A stretch of 64,000 nt of DNA from Paracoccus everestensis (GTDB lineage: Bacteria > Pseudomonadota > Alphaproteobacteria > Rhodobacterales > Rhodobacteraceae): assembly GCF_021491915.1 (NCBI RefSeq), contig NZ_CP090836.1, forward strand, positions 62,001 to 126,000, read 5' to 3'. Both the position numbers and the translations under genes were made by a program. Below are positions 1 through 8,099 of this stretch, in pieces. Each line of letters begins with the position of its first letter. The stretch's first letter is position 1. The notes under the pieces are model-generated. The model was not told the origin of the DNA and ran no database searches. It saw only the letters and a list, made by a program, of their open reading frames with translations.

Positions 1-675
1 AAGGGGCCGGTCGCACAAACCATCGCGCGCCGTTTGCAGGACATGATCAGGTCGGGGGAATTGCGTCCGGGCCAGAAGCTGCCGTCGCAACGCATCCTGG
101 CGGAACAGTTGAACGTGTCCCGACCGTCGCTGCGCGAGGCCCTGCTGACGCTGGAAACCCTGGGCTTGGTCCAGACCCTGCCCGCGCGGGGCAGCTTTGT
201 GACCGATCCTGCCTCGCGCCCCGCATCGCTGCCCTGGCGGTACGACAATGCCCATGATTTGCGCGACGTGTTCCAGACGCGTGTCCTGATCGAGGCCGAA
301 CTGTGCCGCCTGGCAGCTACCGCCATGACGCCCCCCCTGCTGGAAGGCCTGAAGAACGCCGCCCAGGCCTTCGAGGATGCCTGGCAGTCCGGCGACCTGG
401 TGGCCCATGTCGAGGCCGATCTGGCGCTTCACCTGGGCATCGCGATGGCTTGCCCCAACCGGATGCTGACCGACCTGTATCGCACGGTTCAGCAACTGCT
501 GACGGAAACGCAGCGCCAGCCCATTCCGAACACCGACCCGGACCGAATGCGCCAATCGATTGCCGAGCATTGGCGGATCCTTGACGCCCTGGAACGGGGC
601 AACGGCAAGGCGGCAGGAAAAAGAATGCGCCTCCATGTGCAGAACACTGCCGGATCCGCCGGGGTAAAGCTGTGA
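1..675 (+). CDS. GntR-family regulator, FadR/FCD subfamily (5' end outside window)
   Basis: The reading frame is open from the first base and reads a typical winged-helix start (VAQTIARRLQDMI), so the true start lies upstream and the TTG at 34 is not credible as the start. Residues about 1-65 of the visible part are the GntR DNA-binding domain (PSQRILAEQLNVSRPSLREAL). The remainder is a helical FCD ligand-binding domain of the FadR/PdhR/LldR type, which usually senses small carboxylic acids. The gene ends 194 bp before the convergent aminotransferase gene. Its target and ligand cannot be read from the sequence. Confidence 0.85.
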   Translation, partial: KGPVAQTIARRLQDMIRSGELRPGQKLPSQRILAEQLNVSRPSLREALLTLETLGLVQTLPARGSFVTDPASRPASLPWRYDNAHDLRDVFQTRVLIEAELCRLAATAMTPPLLEGLKNAAQAFEDAWQSGDLVAHVEADLALHLGIAMACPNRMLTDLYRTVQQLLTETQRQPIPNTDPDRMRQSIAEHWRILDALERGNGKAAGKRMRLHVQNTAGSAGVKL

Positions 676-869
676 TTTTGGCGGGCGATGGGTGCCGTGT
701 CAGTTTACCGTCCGCCCGCATGATCGCGGCCGGGCGGCATGATGATCCCAGACATGACGGGAATCATGCCTCGTGCCGACAACAAGGCGGCGCGAGGCGA
801 GGACAGCATGGTCAATGAAGCAATATCGTCAAAAGCCGGCAGGGTGCTTCACATGGAACCCGCTGCTTC

Positions 870-2249
870 TTAGGTCATCACTCGCGTCAACGCCGTGTCG
901 ATTGCATCGGTGATCCGGTCGATGTCGTCCTTTGTGGCGATCAGCGCGGGCGACAGGCACAGCGTGTTGTTCAGGCCCGGCAAGCTGCGGTTGGTCGCGC
1001 CGATGATCACGCCCTGGCTCAGGCAATCGGCCACCACGGCCTGAACGCGGCGTTCGTCCAGCGGCTCCTTTGTGGTGCGGTCGGCGACCAGTTCGGCCCC
1101 GCAGAACAGCCCCTTGCCGCGCACGTCGCCGATCACCGGATGACGCTCTTGCAGCGCCCGCAGGTTGGCCAGCACCCGCTCTCCCATCGCCACGGTGTTT
1201 TCCAGCAGTCCCTCGTCCTCGATGATGCGCATATTTTCCAGCGCGGCCACCGGACCCGCCGTGCAGCCGCCAAAGGTCGAGATGTCGCGGAAATGGCTCA
1301 TCGTGTCCTCGGGGACGTCCTTGAACATCTCGAAGACGGCTTCCGTCGTCACTGTGCAACTGATCGCCGCATAGCCCGAGGCCACCCCCTTGGCCATGGT
1401 GACGAAGTCGGGCTGGATGCCGTAATGCTGGTATCCGAACCAGGTGCCGGTGCGGCCCAGGCCGCAGACCACCTCGTCGATGTGCAGAAGGATGTCGTAC
1501 TTGCGGCAGATCTCCTGGACCCGCGGCCAGTATCCCTCGGGCGGCACGATCACCCCGCCGCCCGCGGTGATCGGCTCCAGCACGATGGCGCCCACGGTGT
1601 CGGGGCCTTCGCGCAGGATCGCTTCCTCGATGGCGTCCGCCGCGCGCTGCCCATAGTTTTCCACATCCCACTGGGCACGGTATTCCAGGCAATGCGGCAC
1701 GCGGACGAAGCCGTCGGGATAGGGGCCGTATTGGGCGGCCCGCTGGTCCTGGCCGCTGGTCGCCAGCGTGCCGATGGTGGTGCCGTGATAATCGCGGTCA
1801 CGATACAGGATTTTCCACTTTCTGCCGCCATGCTGCCTGTGGGCGATCTGGCGGACCATCTTGTAGACCTTCTCGTTGGCCTCGGACCCGGAGTTCGAAT
1901 AATAGACCCGGCTCATCCCCGGCATCTTGGCGATCAGCCGTTCTGCAAACAGCGCCGCCGGGACGTTGCCCGCCGCCCCCGCATAATAGTTCAGCTTGAC
2001 CAGTTGGTCGCGCACCGCATTGGCAATGCTTTCCCGACCATAGCCCACGTTGACCGTCCACACGCCGCCAGAAACCGCGTCCAGATACTCGCGCCCGTTG
2101 GTGTCCCAAAGCCGCATCCCCTTGCCTTCCACAAAGACACGCGGGTCGGTGGTTTCATAGGGTTTGTGCTGGGACAGGTGATGCCAGACATGGGCGCGGT
2201 CGGCAGACACCACATGGGACAGGTCGTTCTGGTTCAGATCAAGAGACAT
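870..2249 (-). CDS. tpa: Taurine--pyruvate aminotransferase (class III PLP aminotransferase)
   Basis: This 459-residue class III aminotransferase has the usual PLP features: SGSEANEKVYKM for phosphate binding, HIDEVVCGLGRTG with the cofactor Asp, and TMAKG with the Schiff-base Lys. From memory the N-terminus (DLNQNDLSHVVSADRAHVWHHLSQHKPYE) and overall sequence strongly resemble Paracoccus Tpa, which transfers the amino group of taurine to pyruvate to give sulfoacetaldehyde and alanine in the cytoplasm. ATG 2249 is chosen because the family begins MSxDLNQND; the open frame continues to 2339 without a plausible start. No sulfoacetaldehyde acetyltransferase or taurine transporter lies nearby, so another omega-amino acid substrate remains possible. 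Confidence 0.75.
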   Translation of the reverse strand: MSLDLNQNDLSHVVSADRAHVWHHLSQHKPYETTDPRVFVEGKGMRLWDTNGREYLDAVSGGVWTVNVGYGRESIANAVRDQLVKLNYYAGAAGNVPAALFAERLIAKMPGMSRVYYSNSGSEANEKVYKMVRQIAHRQHGGRKWKILYRDRDYHGTTIGTLATSGQDQRAAQYGPYPDGFVRVPHCLEYRAQWDVENYGQRAADAIEEAILREGPDTVGAIVLEPITAGGGVIVPPEGYWPRVQEICRKYDILLHIDEVVCGLGRTGTWFGYQHYGIQPDFVTMAKGVASGYAAISCTVTTEAVFEMFKDVPEDTMSHFRDISTFGGCTAGPVAALENMRIIEDEGLLENTVAMGERVLANLRALQERHPVIGDVRGKGLFCGAELVADRTTKEPLDERRVQAVVADCLSQGVIIGATNRSLPGLNNTLCLSPALIATKDDIDRITDAIDTALTRVMT

Positions 2250-2355
2250 GGCATTCGTTCCCAAGAAGGTTGTGTCCGGCGGATTGGAAGGGCCGACACA
2301 GGCTGGACCCCACGAAACCAAATCCCCCGCAAAAGGCAAGAGAAAGCCGCAGCCG

Positions 2356-2380
2356 GGAACGGACCCCGAGGCTGTGGGTT
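2356..2380 (+). promoter_or_regulatory. Candidate EcfG-type promoter for the 66-residue protein
   Basis: GGAAC (2356-2360), 16-bp spacer, GGTT (2377-2380). This fits the alphaproteobacterial EcfG form GGAAC-N16/17-(C)GTT with G for C. The start codon it would serve is at 2411, 31 bp beyond the -10 element. Confidence 0.6.
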
Positions 2381-2410
2381 GATCCTTGCACCCTTGGAAA
2401 GGAGCAGACC

Positions 2411-2611
2411 ATGTCAGAGAAATTCGACCCCAAGGCCGAGAACGAGAAATACGCCACCAAGCAATCCGCCCAGCAGGCCAAGATGGATCATGCGGACCTG
2501 AACCCCAAGCAGATCCACCAGTCTCATGAACCGAATGCCGGCGGCCAGAACCGAGAGGCTGGCGACCGGTCGGCCAGGCAGAACGACCGCGCCACGAATG
2601 GCGGGGAATAG
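2411..2611 (+). CDS. Small hydrophilic protein (66 aa), probable stress protein
   Basis: A 66-residue, very polar, Gln/Asn/Asp/Lys-rich protein (MSEKFDPKAENEKYATKQSA...) with no signal peptide, membrane segment, Cys or Trp; it is probably intrinsically disordered. ATG 2411 has a strong ribosome binding site (GGAAAGGAG) upstream and an EcfG-type promoter just ahead of that. The composition resembles small hydrophilin-like proteins of general stress regulons, but no named family was recognised. It converges on the small genes on the other strand, with a long hairpin between them. Function unknown. Confidence 0.65.
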   Translation: MSEKFDPKAENEKYATKQSAQQAKMDHADLNPKQIHQSHEPNAGGQNREAGDRSARQNDRATNGGE

Positions 2612-2633
2612 GATCAGAATACCAACTGATCTT

Positions 2634-2664
2634 GGCCGGTGCCGGATATCATCCGGCACCGGCC
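2634..2664. terminator. 14-bp perfect inverted repeat, likely bidirectional terminator
   Basis: GGCCGGTGCCGGAT (2634-2647) and its exact complement (2651-2664) are separated by three bases. The hairpin lies 23 bp after one stop codon and 33 bp from the convergent gene's stop. There is no U-run on either side, so it may be a transcript stabiliser or Rho-associated rather than a classic intrinsic terminator. Confidence 0.6.
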
Positions 2665-2696
2665 ATGCTGGCCCGCGATCATGCGGACGGCCCCCC

Positions 2697-2846
2697 TCAT
2701 TCCTCGGACTGATCGTCCTTGCGCGCCTCGCGCCGTTCTGACGCCTTCAGATCGGGGCGCGGATCGAAATCAGGATCGGCATTGGTCGTATCGACCTTCT
2801 TTTCGATGATCCGCTGTTGCTGGTCATGGGTTTTCTTTCCGACCAT
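2697..2846 (-). CDS. Very small charged protein (49 aa)
   Basis: A 49-residue reading frame, MVGKKTHDQQQRIIEKK..., ending in DDQSEE. It is supported by a perfect AGGAGG at the right spacing before ATG 2846, and by sitting 9 bp after the stop of the gene upstream on the same strand. It is strongly charged, without Cys, membrane segments or a signal peptide. It appears to be the last gene of a three-gene operon of tiny hydrophilic proteins reading 3296 to 2697. No family recognised; the composition suggests a disordered stress protein. Confidence 0.6.
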   Translation of the reverse strand: MVGKKTHDQQQRIIEKKVDTTNADPDFDPRPDLKASERREARKDDQSEE

Positions 2847-2855
2847 GGCTGCCTC

Positions 2856-3050
2856 CTATTTGTTGGTGCGGCCGCGCTGATCGGGATCGACGCCGCCTTG
2901 AGGGGTGGTGTCGTTCAGCACGTCGCCTTCAAAAGTATTGTCGCCGTCGATTTCGGGATCGTCGGGGCCAGCACCCTTGGATCCGCCGATACCGGGATCC
3001 TCGCGCAGATCCCTGTCGGTCGGATCATCGGACTTGGGATGCTTGCCCAT
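2856..3050 (-). CDS. Small acidic hydrophilic protein (64 aa)
   Basis: A 64-residue Asp/Gly/Pro-rich protein (MGKHPKSDDPTDRDLREDPGIGG...), acidic and probably disordered. It starts 3 bp after the stop codon of the preceding gene on the same strand and ends 9 bp before the next, so all three are probably co-transcribed. No catalytic or metal-binding motif is visible. Short Asp/Pro/Gly proteins of this kind recur near stress genes in Rhodobacteraceae, but that is general knowledge rather than an assignment. Confidence 0.6.
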   Translation of the reverse strand: MGKHPKSDDPTDRDLREDPGIGGSKGAGPDDPEIDGDNTFEGDVLNDTTPQGGVDPDQRGRTNK

Positions 3051-3053
3051 GGC

Positions 3054-3296
3054 CTAATCCTGCCCATCGCCGGTGGCATCGGACTGGCGGTTCGCAACAT
3101 GGTCTTGATGCTGCTCGGTCTGGACATGACGGGAATCCAGGCCCCGCTGGTCCGAATGCCGGGACTTGTCGCGATTGGACAGAACCTCGTTTTCCGGCAG
3201 CTCGTCCATCGTATCGGGTGACATCCCGCCGCTGCCGTCGCCCTTTCCCTGGTCCTGTTGACCGGCGCCGAACTTCTTGCTGCTTGCATTTGCCAT
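3054..3296 (-). CDS. Small hydrophilic protein (80 aa), first gene of small-protein operon
   Basis: MANASSKKFGAGQQDQGKGDGSGGM... is an 80-residue protein rich in Gln, Asp, Gly and His, with no hydrophobic segment. ATG 3296 is preferred over the longer frame to 3329 because CAGGAGG lies directly before it. An EcfG-type promoter candidate on the same strand ends about 40 bp upstream. The His-rich C-terminal part (RHSDQRGLDSRHVQTEQHQDH) might bind metal, but no defined motif is present. Function unknown. Confidence 0.6.
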   Translation of the reverse strand: MANASSKKFGAGQQDQGKGDGSGGMSPDTMDELPENEVLSNRDKSRHSDQRGLDSRHVQTEQHQDHVANRQSDATGDGQD

Positions 3297-3335
3297 TCTC
3301 GATCCTCCTGTCTGTCTCGGTGGTGGCATTGGAGA

Positions 3336-3361
3336 AACCGGCGCGCGGGGCGATTTGTTCC
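3336..3361 (-). promoter_or_regulatory. Candidate EcfG-type promoter for the small-protein operon
   Basis: Read on the minus strand: GGAAC (3361-3357), 17-bp spacer, GGTT (3339-3336). It faces the small-protein gene starting at 3296. Its -35 element lies 11 bp from the -35 element of the divergent promoter at 3373. Confidence 0.5.
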
Positions 3362-3372
3362 GTTCCCGCCCG

Positions 3373-3397
3373 GGAACCGCCCCTTGTTCCCGCCGTT
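3373..3397 (+). promoter_or_regulatory. Candidate EcfG-type promoter for the PAP2 gene
   Basis: GGAAC (3373-3377), 16-bp spacer, CGTT (3394-3397): an exact match to the EcfG consensus. The -10 element is only 8 bp before ATG 3406, so the transcript is either nearly leaderless or translation begins at ATG 3466. Confidence 0.65.
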
Positions 3398-3405
3398 ACG
3401 AAGGC

Positions 3406-4029
3406 ATGTCACACACAACTGATCCCCCGGACCATCCCGCCCCCCAAACCGAGGGGTTGGAGCGGATGGATGTCGAGGCAGCGGCATCGGCCGCCCGGCA
3501 CCGCCATCATCCCGTGGTCCAGACCCTTGGCACGGCCAGCGAACTGGCCGACCAAATCCCGTTGGCCCTGGTCTGCGGCGCGGTCATCGCGGGCGGGCTG
3601 GTCAGCGGGCGGCCCCATGTCGCGCGCACGGGAATGCGGATGATGGCGGCCCATATCCTGGCCAATGTCGTCAAGCGCCGGATCAAGAACCGTCTGCGCC
3701 GCACCCGCCCCGAAGAAATCGTCAAGGACCGCGATTATGCTTTCGAGGTGGGGGAAAGCGAGGGTGGGCATGACACATCCTTCCCGTCGGGCCATACCGC
3801 CGGGGCGGTCGCGGTGGCGGCGGTGGTGGTGCGCGACGTGCCGCCCCTGGCCCTGCCCGCAAGCATTGCCGCAGCACTGGCATCCGGCGTGCAGATCCCG
3901 CGCGCCAGACACTACCCGGTCGACGTGGCCGCCGGTGCGGCGCTTGGCCTGACCGCCGCTCGCCTGGTCGATCTGCTGCTGCCGGGCGCCCCCAATCCCC
4001 GATCACAGGAGAAACATCATGTCGGATAA
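3406..4029 (+). CDS. PAP2-superfamily phosphatase-like protein
   Basis: A 207-residue protein with PAP2 signatures: K-x6-RP (KNRLRRTRP), PSGHT, and a third motif ending RHYPVD. The Arg normally six residues before the last His is replaced by Gln, with Arg only at -1 and -3, so activity is uncertain. Several hydrophobic stretches suggest membrane association; family members remove phosphate from lipid or undecaprenyl substrates. ATG 3406 is the default start, but a promoter -10 at 3394-3397 and a GGAG before ATG 3466 make the shorter 187-residue form plausible. It overlaps the next gene by 11 bp. Confidence 0.75.
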   Translation: MSHTTDPPDHPAPQTEGLERMDVEAAASAARHRHHPVVQTLGTASELADQIPLALVCGAVIAGGLVSGRPHVARTGMRMMAAHILANVVKRRIKNRLRRTRPEEIVKDRDYAFEVGESEGGHDTSFPSGHTAGAVAVAAVVVRDVPPLALPASIAAALASGVQIPRARHYPVDVAAGAALGLTAARLVDLLLPGAPNPRSQEKHHVG

Positions 4030-4324
4030 TGCCACAACGACCATCTCGGCCGTCTTTCAGACCCGCGAAGCCGCCGATTACGCCATCGAACATCTGGTGC
4101 AGCAGCATGGCCTGAACCGCGCCGATATCTTTGCCGAGGCGCAGGGTGACGATAACACCTCCGGCACCCGCCCATCCGGCGGGGATGCGAACAAGGGTGA
4201 CGCGCCATCCGAACCGGCGCTGCAGGGGGCGGTGAAGGTATCCGCCGATGCAAGCCGGGACACCGCGGATCTGGTCCGGGCCACGTTCCAGGAAATGGGC
4301 GGCCAGGACATCACCGCGCGTTGA
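4019..4324 (+). CDS. Small hydrophilic protein (101 aa), coupled to the PAP2 gene
   Basis: This 101-residue protein begins MSDNATTTISAVFQTREAADYAIEHLVQQHGL, which looks like a short alpha/beta fold of the kind found in general-stress YflT/heat-induced proteins. A Gly/Asp/Asn-rich low-complexity middle and a second short helix-forming stretch follow. The ATG overlaps the PAP2 gene's end and has AGGAG before it, indicating translational coupling. Both genes would be driven by the EcfG-type promoter at 3373. The family assignment is tentative and the function is not known. Confidence 0.65.
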   Translation: MSDNATTTISAVFQTREAADYAIEHLVQQHGLNRADIFAEAQGDDNTSGTRPSGGDANKGDAPSEPALQGAVKVSADASRDTADLVRATFQEMGGQDITAR

Positions 4325-4362
4325 TCGCCCCAAACCGCCTGCCGGGAAAGCGACGGACGCAT

Positions 4363-4387
4363 GGAACGTCCGGCCCGGCTGGTGGTT
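4363..4387 (+). promoter_or_regulatory. Candidate EcfG-type promoter for the aldehyde oxidoreductase operon
   Basis: GGAAC (4363-4367), 16-bp spacer, GGTT (4384-4387), ending 45 bp before ATG 4433. It occupies the only intergenic space ahead of the five-gene molybdoenzyme operon. Confidence 0.5.
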
Positions 4388-4432
4388 GAGGCCTGCCACC
4401 AGCCAGCCCAGATGCCAGCAACCGGGGGATTC

Positions 4433-4957
4433 ATGCAGATCACACTTCACCTCAACGGCGCCGCCCATGCCCTGGACGTGGATCCGCGCACCACGCTTTT
4501 GGACGCATTGCGCCATCACCTGGGGCTGACCGGCACCAAGAAGGGCTGCGACCATGGGCAATGCGGCGCCTGCACGGTGCTGATGGACGGGCGCCGCGTC
4601 AATTCCTGCCTGACGCTGGCCTGCATGGCGGAAGACGCGCAGATCACCACCATCGAGGGTCTGGGCAGCCCGGATCGCCTGTCGCCCTTGCAGCAGCAGT
4701 TCCTGGACCATGACGGCTTCCAGTGCGGCTATTGCACGCCGGGGCAGATCTGTTCGGCCACGGCAATGCTGGAGGAGATCGCGGCAGGCTGGCCCAGCCA
4801 CGCGTCGGAAACACTGGACGGACCCTTTGACCTGTCCCATGCCGAGATCGCCGAGCGGATGAGCGGCAACCTGTGCCGCTGCGCGGCCTATTCCAACATC
4901 GTCGCCGCCATCCGGCAGGCGGCGGGCACGACCGACCGGCGCGAGGACGCGGCATGA
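4433..4957 (+). CDS. Aldehyde oxidoreductase, 2Fe-2S subunit (PaoA/YagT-like)
   Basis: This 174-residue iron-sulfur subunit belongs to the xanthine dehydrogenase family. The N-terminal plant-ferredoxin-like domain holds Cys39, 44, 47 and 59 for one [2Fe-2S] cluster. The C-terminal four-helix domain holds Cys98, 101, 148 and 150 ([13 protein letters not shown]) for the second. It passes electrons from the Mo site towards FAD. Unlike E. coli PaoA it has no twin-arginine signal, so the complex is probably cytoplasmic. ATG 4433 gives the family's MQITLHLNG start. The stop overlaps the next start (ATGA). Confidence 0.92.
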   Translation: MQITLHLNGAAHALDVDPRTTLLDALRHHLGLTGTKKGCDHGQCGACTVLMDGRRVNSCLTLACMAEDAQITTIEGLGSPDRLSPLQQQFLDHDGFQCGYCTPGQICSATAMLEEIAAGWPSHASETLDGPFDLSHAEIAERMSGNLCRCAAYSNIVAAIRQAAGTTDRREDAA

Positions 4958-5922
4958 GGGAATTCACCTTTCACCGCGCGGCGTCGGTGGCGGATCTGCC
5001 CGCCGGTGCCACGATCATCGCGGGCGGCACCAACCTGCTGGACCTGATGAAGCTTGAAGTGATGGCGCCGAACGCCATCGTGGATATCACCCGGCTGGAT
5101 CTGGATCGGGTGGAATCCGGTGGGCCAGGGCTGCGCATCGGCGCCCTTGTGAAAAACAGCGACCTGGCCGCGCATCCGGCGGTGCGGCGCGATTATCCGG
5201 TCCTGTCGCGCGCCCTGCTGGCAGGAGCCAGCGGGCAGTTGCGCAACATGGCGACCACCGGCGGCAACCTGATGCAGCGCACGCGCTGTCCGTATTTCTA
5301 TGACCGCCGCATGGCCTGCAACAAGCGCGACCCCGGCGCGGGCTGTTCGGCCATTGGCGGGGTGACGCGCAACCATGCAATCCTGGGGGCGTCGGAACAT
5401 TGCATCGCTACATATCCCGGCGACATGGCCGTAGCCCTGCGCGCGCTTGACGCCGTTGTGGACATTGACGGCCCCGCGCCGCGCCAGGTGCCGCTGGCCG
5501 ATTTCCACCTGCTGCCGGGCGACACGCCGCATATCGAAACCGTGCTGCGCCCGGGCGAGATCATCACCGGCGTTACCCTGCCCGCCCCCGTGGGCGGTCA
5601 ACAGCGCTACCGCAAGGTGCGGGACCGGGCATCCTATGCCTTTGCCCTGGTGTCGGTCGCGGCGGTGATTGTCATGGACGGAAACCGCATCGGCCATGCT
5701 GCCCTGGCCTTTGGCGGGGTCGCCGCAAAGCCTTGGCGCGACCCGGATGTCGAGGCGATGCTGGTGGGCCAGGAACCCTCGGACGCGCTGTTCGCGCAGG
5801 CGGCGGACATCCTGCTGCGTCCTGCGAAAGCCTGGGGCGAAAGCCAATTCAAGATACCCTTGCTACGCCGCACCCTGATCGCCACGCTGCGCGACGCCAC
5901 CGGACTGGAGGCCACGGCATGA
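4954..5922 (+). CDS. Aldehyde oxidoreductase, FAD-binding subunit (PaoB/YagS-like)
   Basis: A 322-residue FAD subunit with [10 protein letters not shown] (residues 21-30) and [12 protein letters not shown] (101-112) for FAD binding, and a CO-dehydrogenase-flavoprotein-type C-terminal domain. Cys112, 122, 131 and 150 sit in an insertion ([15 protein letters not shown]... GC... HC) matching the extra [4Fe-4S] cluster described for E. coli PaoB. This separates it from ordinary xanthine dehydrogenase flavin subunits. It overlaps both neighbours by ATGA, so the three subunits are translationally coupled. Confidence 0.9.
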   Translation: MREFTFHRAASVADLPAGATIIAGGTNLLDLMKLEVMAPNAIVDITRLDLDRVESGGPGLRIGALVKNSDLAAHPAVRRDYPVLSRALLAGASGQLRNMATTGGNLMQRTRCPYFYDRRMACNKRDPGAGCSAIGGVTRNHAILGASEHCIATYPGDMAVALRALDAVVDIDGPAPRQVPLADFHLLPGDTPHIETVLRPGEIITGVTLPAPVGGQQRYRKVRDRASYAFALVSVAAVIVMDGNRIGHAALAFGGVAAKPWRDPDVEAMLVGQEPSDALFAQAADILLRPAKAWGESQFKIPLLRRTLIATLRDATGLEATA

Positions 5923-8099
5923 CCGCCACACGTCACCTGCGGGTCGATGGCCCGAACCATGACAACCGCCTGGACCACATGGCCCAAGGCGTACTGGGCC
6001 AGCCCCTGAACCGGCTGGAGGGGCCGTTGAAGGTGACGGGCCGTGCCGCCTATGCCGCCGAGGCCCGTCCCGAAAACATGGCTTACGGCGTGCTGGTCGG
6101 GGCAGCCATCCCGGCAGGCAAGGTGCTGGACATCGGCGATGCCCCCGGTGTCCTTGCGGTGATCCAGGACAAGCGCATGGTCCGCTATGCCGCGCAGGGC
6201 ATGGACGAAAAAGGTCCGACATCAGGGCCCGAACAGGTCGAATACATGGGCCAGGCCATTGCCCTGGTCGTGGCCGAAACGTTCGAGGCTGCACGCCACG
6301 CCGCCCAGAACATCGCCATCCGCTATGCCCCCGAGACCGTTCCGGTCATCCCGGAATCGGTCACGCCGGAACTGCCGCCGAAAAAGCAGTCTGCTGCGGG
6401 CAACGTGGACAAGGCCATGCGGGAAGCGGCCCATACCCTGGACCAGATCTGGCACACGCCCTCGCAGATGTCAGCCGCCATGGAGCCCCACGCCGCCATT
6501 GCCGAATGGGACGGGAAAAGCGTCACCATTCGGGCGGGCCTGCAAATGCTGTCGTCGAACCGCAAGCAGATGGCTGATGCCCTGGGAATCCGGGAAAGTC
6601 GCGTGCGGTTGCTGGCCCCCTATGTCGGCGGCGGCTTCGGATCCAAGCTGGGCATCAATGCCGAGGCCGTGGCAGCCGCGATCGCCGCCAAGCAACTGGG
6701 CCGGCCCGTGATGGTCGCAATGACCCGCCAGCAGGTCTTTGACCTGGCCCATCGCCGGTCCGAAACGCGCCAGCGGATTCGTCTGGCCTGCAATGCCGAC
6801 GGCCATCTGACCGGCATCGGCCACGACGTCCTGGTATCGACCTTGCCCAGCAGCGAGTTTACCGAACCTGTCGCCCAGGCAACGCCCTTTACCTATGAGG
6901 CGGCGCATCGCCAGGTCGTTCATGCCGTGGCCCGCATCCATCGCGGATCCGCCGGATCAGTGCGCGCGCCGGGCGAGGCAGTGGGCGTCACCGTTTTCGA
7001 ATGCGCCATGGACGAACTGGCCGAAACCGTTGGCATCGATCCGGTGGACCTGCGCCTGCGCAACATCCCCGATGTCGAACCCACCACGGATCGACCCTTT
7101 TCCAGCCATAAGCTGGCCGAAGCCCTGCGCGACGGCGCCCAGCGGTTTGGTTGGTCCGCCCGCAAGCCCATGGGGCAGCGGGTGGAAGGCGAATGGTGTA
7201 TCGGCATGGGCATGGCTGCGGCGGTGCGGGTGAATATGCTGGTGGAATCCCGCGCACGCGTCACCCTGATGCAGGACGGCCATGCCATTGTCGAAACCGA
7301 CATGACCGATATCGGAACCGGCACCTATACGATTCTGGGCCAGCTTGCCGCCGAGATGCTGGGCCTGCCCCCCGACCGGGTCGAGGTCCGGCTGGGCGAT
7401 ACGGATTTTCCGCCGGCCTCGGGGTCGGGCGGATCCTTTGGCGCGGCGTCCAGCGGAAATTCGGTGTATCTTGCCTGCGAGGAGATCCGCACGAAAATTG
7501 CCAAAGCGATGCGCTGCGACGAAGGTGATCTGACCCTGCACAATGGCATGGCCCGGGCAGGGAACGTATCAAAGCCCCTATCCGACCTGATCAAGGGCCA
7601 GATCGTCGCCGAGGGTCACCTGCAGCCCGGCAAGACCGAAAAGTCCCATCGTCAGGCCACCTGGGGCAGCCACTGGGCCGAGGTCGCCGTGAACCGCTGG
7701 ACCGGAGAGGTGCGGGTCCGCCGCATGATGGGCGTCTTTGCCTGCGGGCGGGTGCTGAACGAAAAGACCGCCCGGTCGCAATGCCTGGGCGGCATGACCT
7801 TCGGCATCGGCATCGCCCTGACCGAGGCCCTTGAACACGACCCCCGCGACGGCCATGCCGTAAGCCGCGACCTGGCGGAATACCACATCCCCACCCATGC
7901 GGACGTCCCTGCGCTGGAGGTGCATTTCCTGCCGGAACGCGATGCCTATGTCGGGCCGCTGCAGGCCAAGGGCTTGGGGGAACTGGGCATCTGCGGGGCG
8001 GGTGCTGCGGTGCTGAACGCCATCCGCAATGCTTGTGGCGTCCGGGTGCGCCAGCTTCCGGCAACACCGGACAAGATCATCGCGGGGCTGGAGGGATGA
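5919..8099 (+). CDS. Aldehyde oxidoreductase, molybdenum-binding catalytic subunit (PaoC/YagR-like)
   Basis: This 726-residue large subunit of the xanthine oxidase family oxidises aldehydes (or related hydroxylation substrates) at a molybdopterin site. Visible motifs in order are [64 protein letters not shown], and near the C-terminus [10 protein letters not shown], carrying the catalytic Glu. The length fits PaoC, which uses molybdopterin cytosine dinucleotide; the MocA-like gene two positions downstream agrees. The aldehyde specificity is inferred from the subunit architecture, not from active-site residues. Confidence 0.9.
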   Translation: MTATRHLRVDGPNHDNRLDHMAQGVLGQPLNRLEGPLKVTGRAAYAAEARPENMAYGVLVGAAIPAGKVLDIGDAPGVLAVIQDKRMVRYAAQGMDEKGPTSGPEQVEYMGQAIALVVAETFEAARHAAQNIAIRYAPETVPVIPESVTPELPPKKQSAAGNVDKAMREAAHTLDQIWHTPSQMSAAMEPHAAIAEWDGKSVTIRAGLQMLSSNRKQMADALGIRESRVRLLAPYVGGGFGSKLGINAEAVAAAIAAKQLGRPVMVAMTRQQVFDLAHRRSETRQRIRLACNADGHLTGIGHDVLVSTLPSSEFTEPVAQATPFTYEAAHRQVVHAVARIHRGSAGSVRAPGEAVGVTVFECAMDELAETVGIDPVDLRLRNIPDVEPTTDRPFSSHKLAEALRDGAQRFGWSARKPMGQRVEGEWCIGMGMAAAVRVNMLVESRARVTLMQDGHAIVETDMTDIGTGTYTILGQLAAEMLGLPPDRVEVRLGDTDFPPASGSGGSFGAASSGNSVYLACEEIRTKIAKAMRCDEGDLTLHNGMARAGNVSKPLSDLIKGQIVAEGHLQPGKTEKSHRQATWGSHWAEVAVNRWTGEVRVRRMMGVFACGRVLNEKTARSQCLGGMTFGIGIALTEALEHDPRDGHAVSRDLAEYHIPTHADVPALEVHFLPERDAYVGPLQAKGLGELGICGAGAAVLNAIRNACGVRVRQLPATPDKIIAGLEG

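Noticed and set aside
846..861. TGCTTCACATGGAACC, resembling a third parS site
   Set aside because: It differs from the perfect palindrome at four of sixteen positions and lies outside the parAB region, so it is more likely chance.
1140..2501. Long open frame (453 codons) on the plus strand opposite the aminotransferase gene
   Set aside because: It is a shadow of the tpa coding strand in GC-rich DNA, with no ribosome binding site or recognisable protein sequence.
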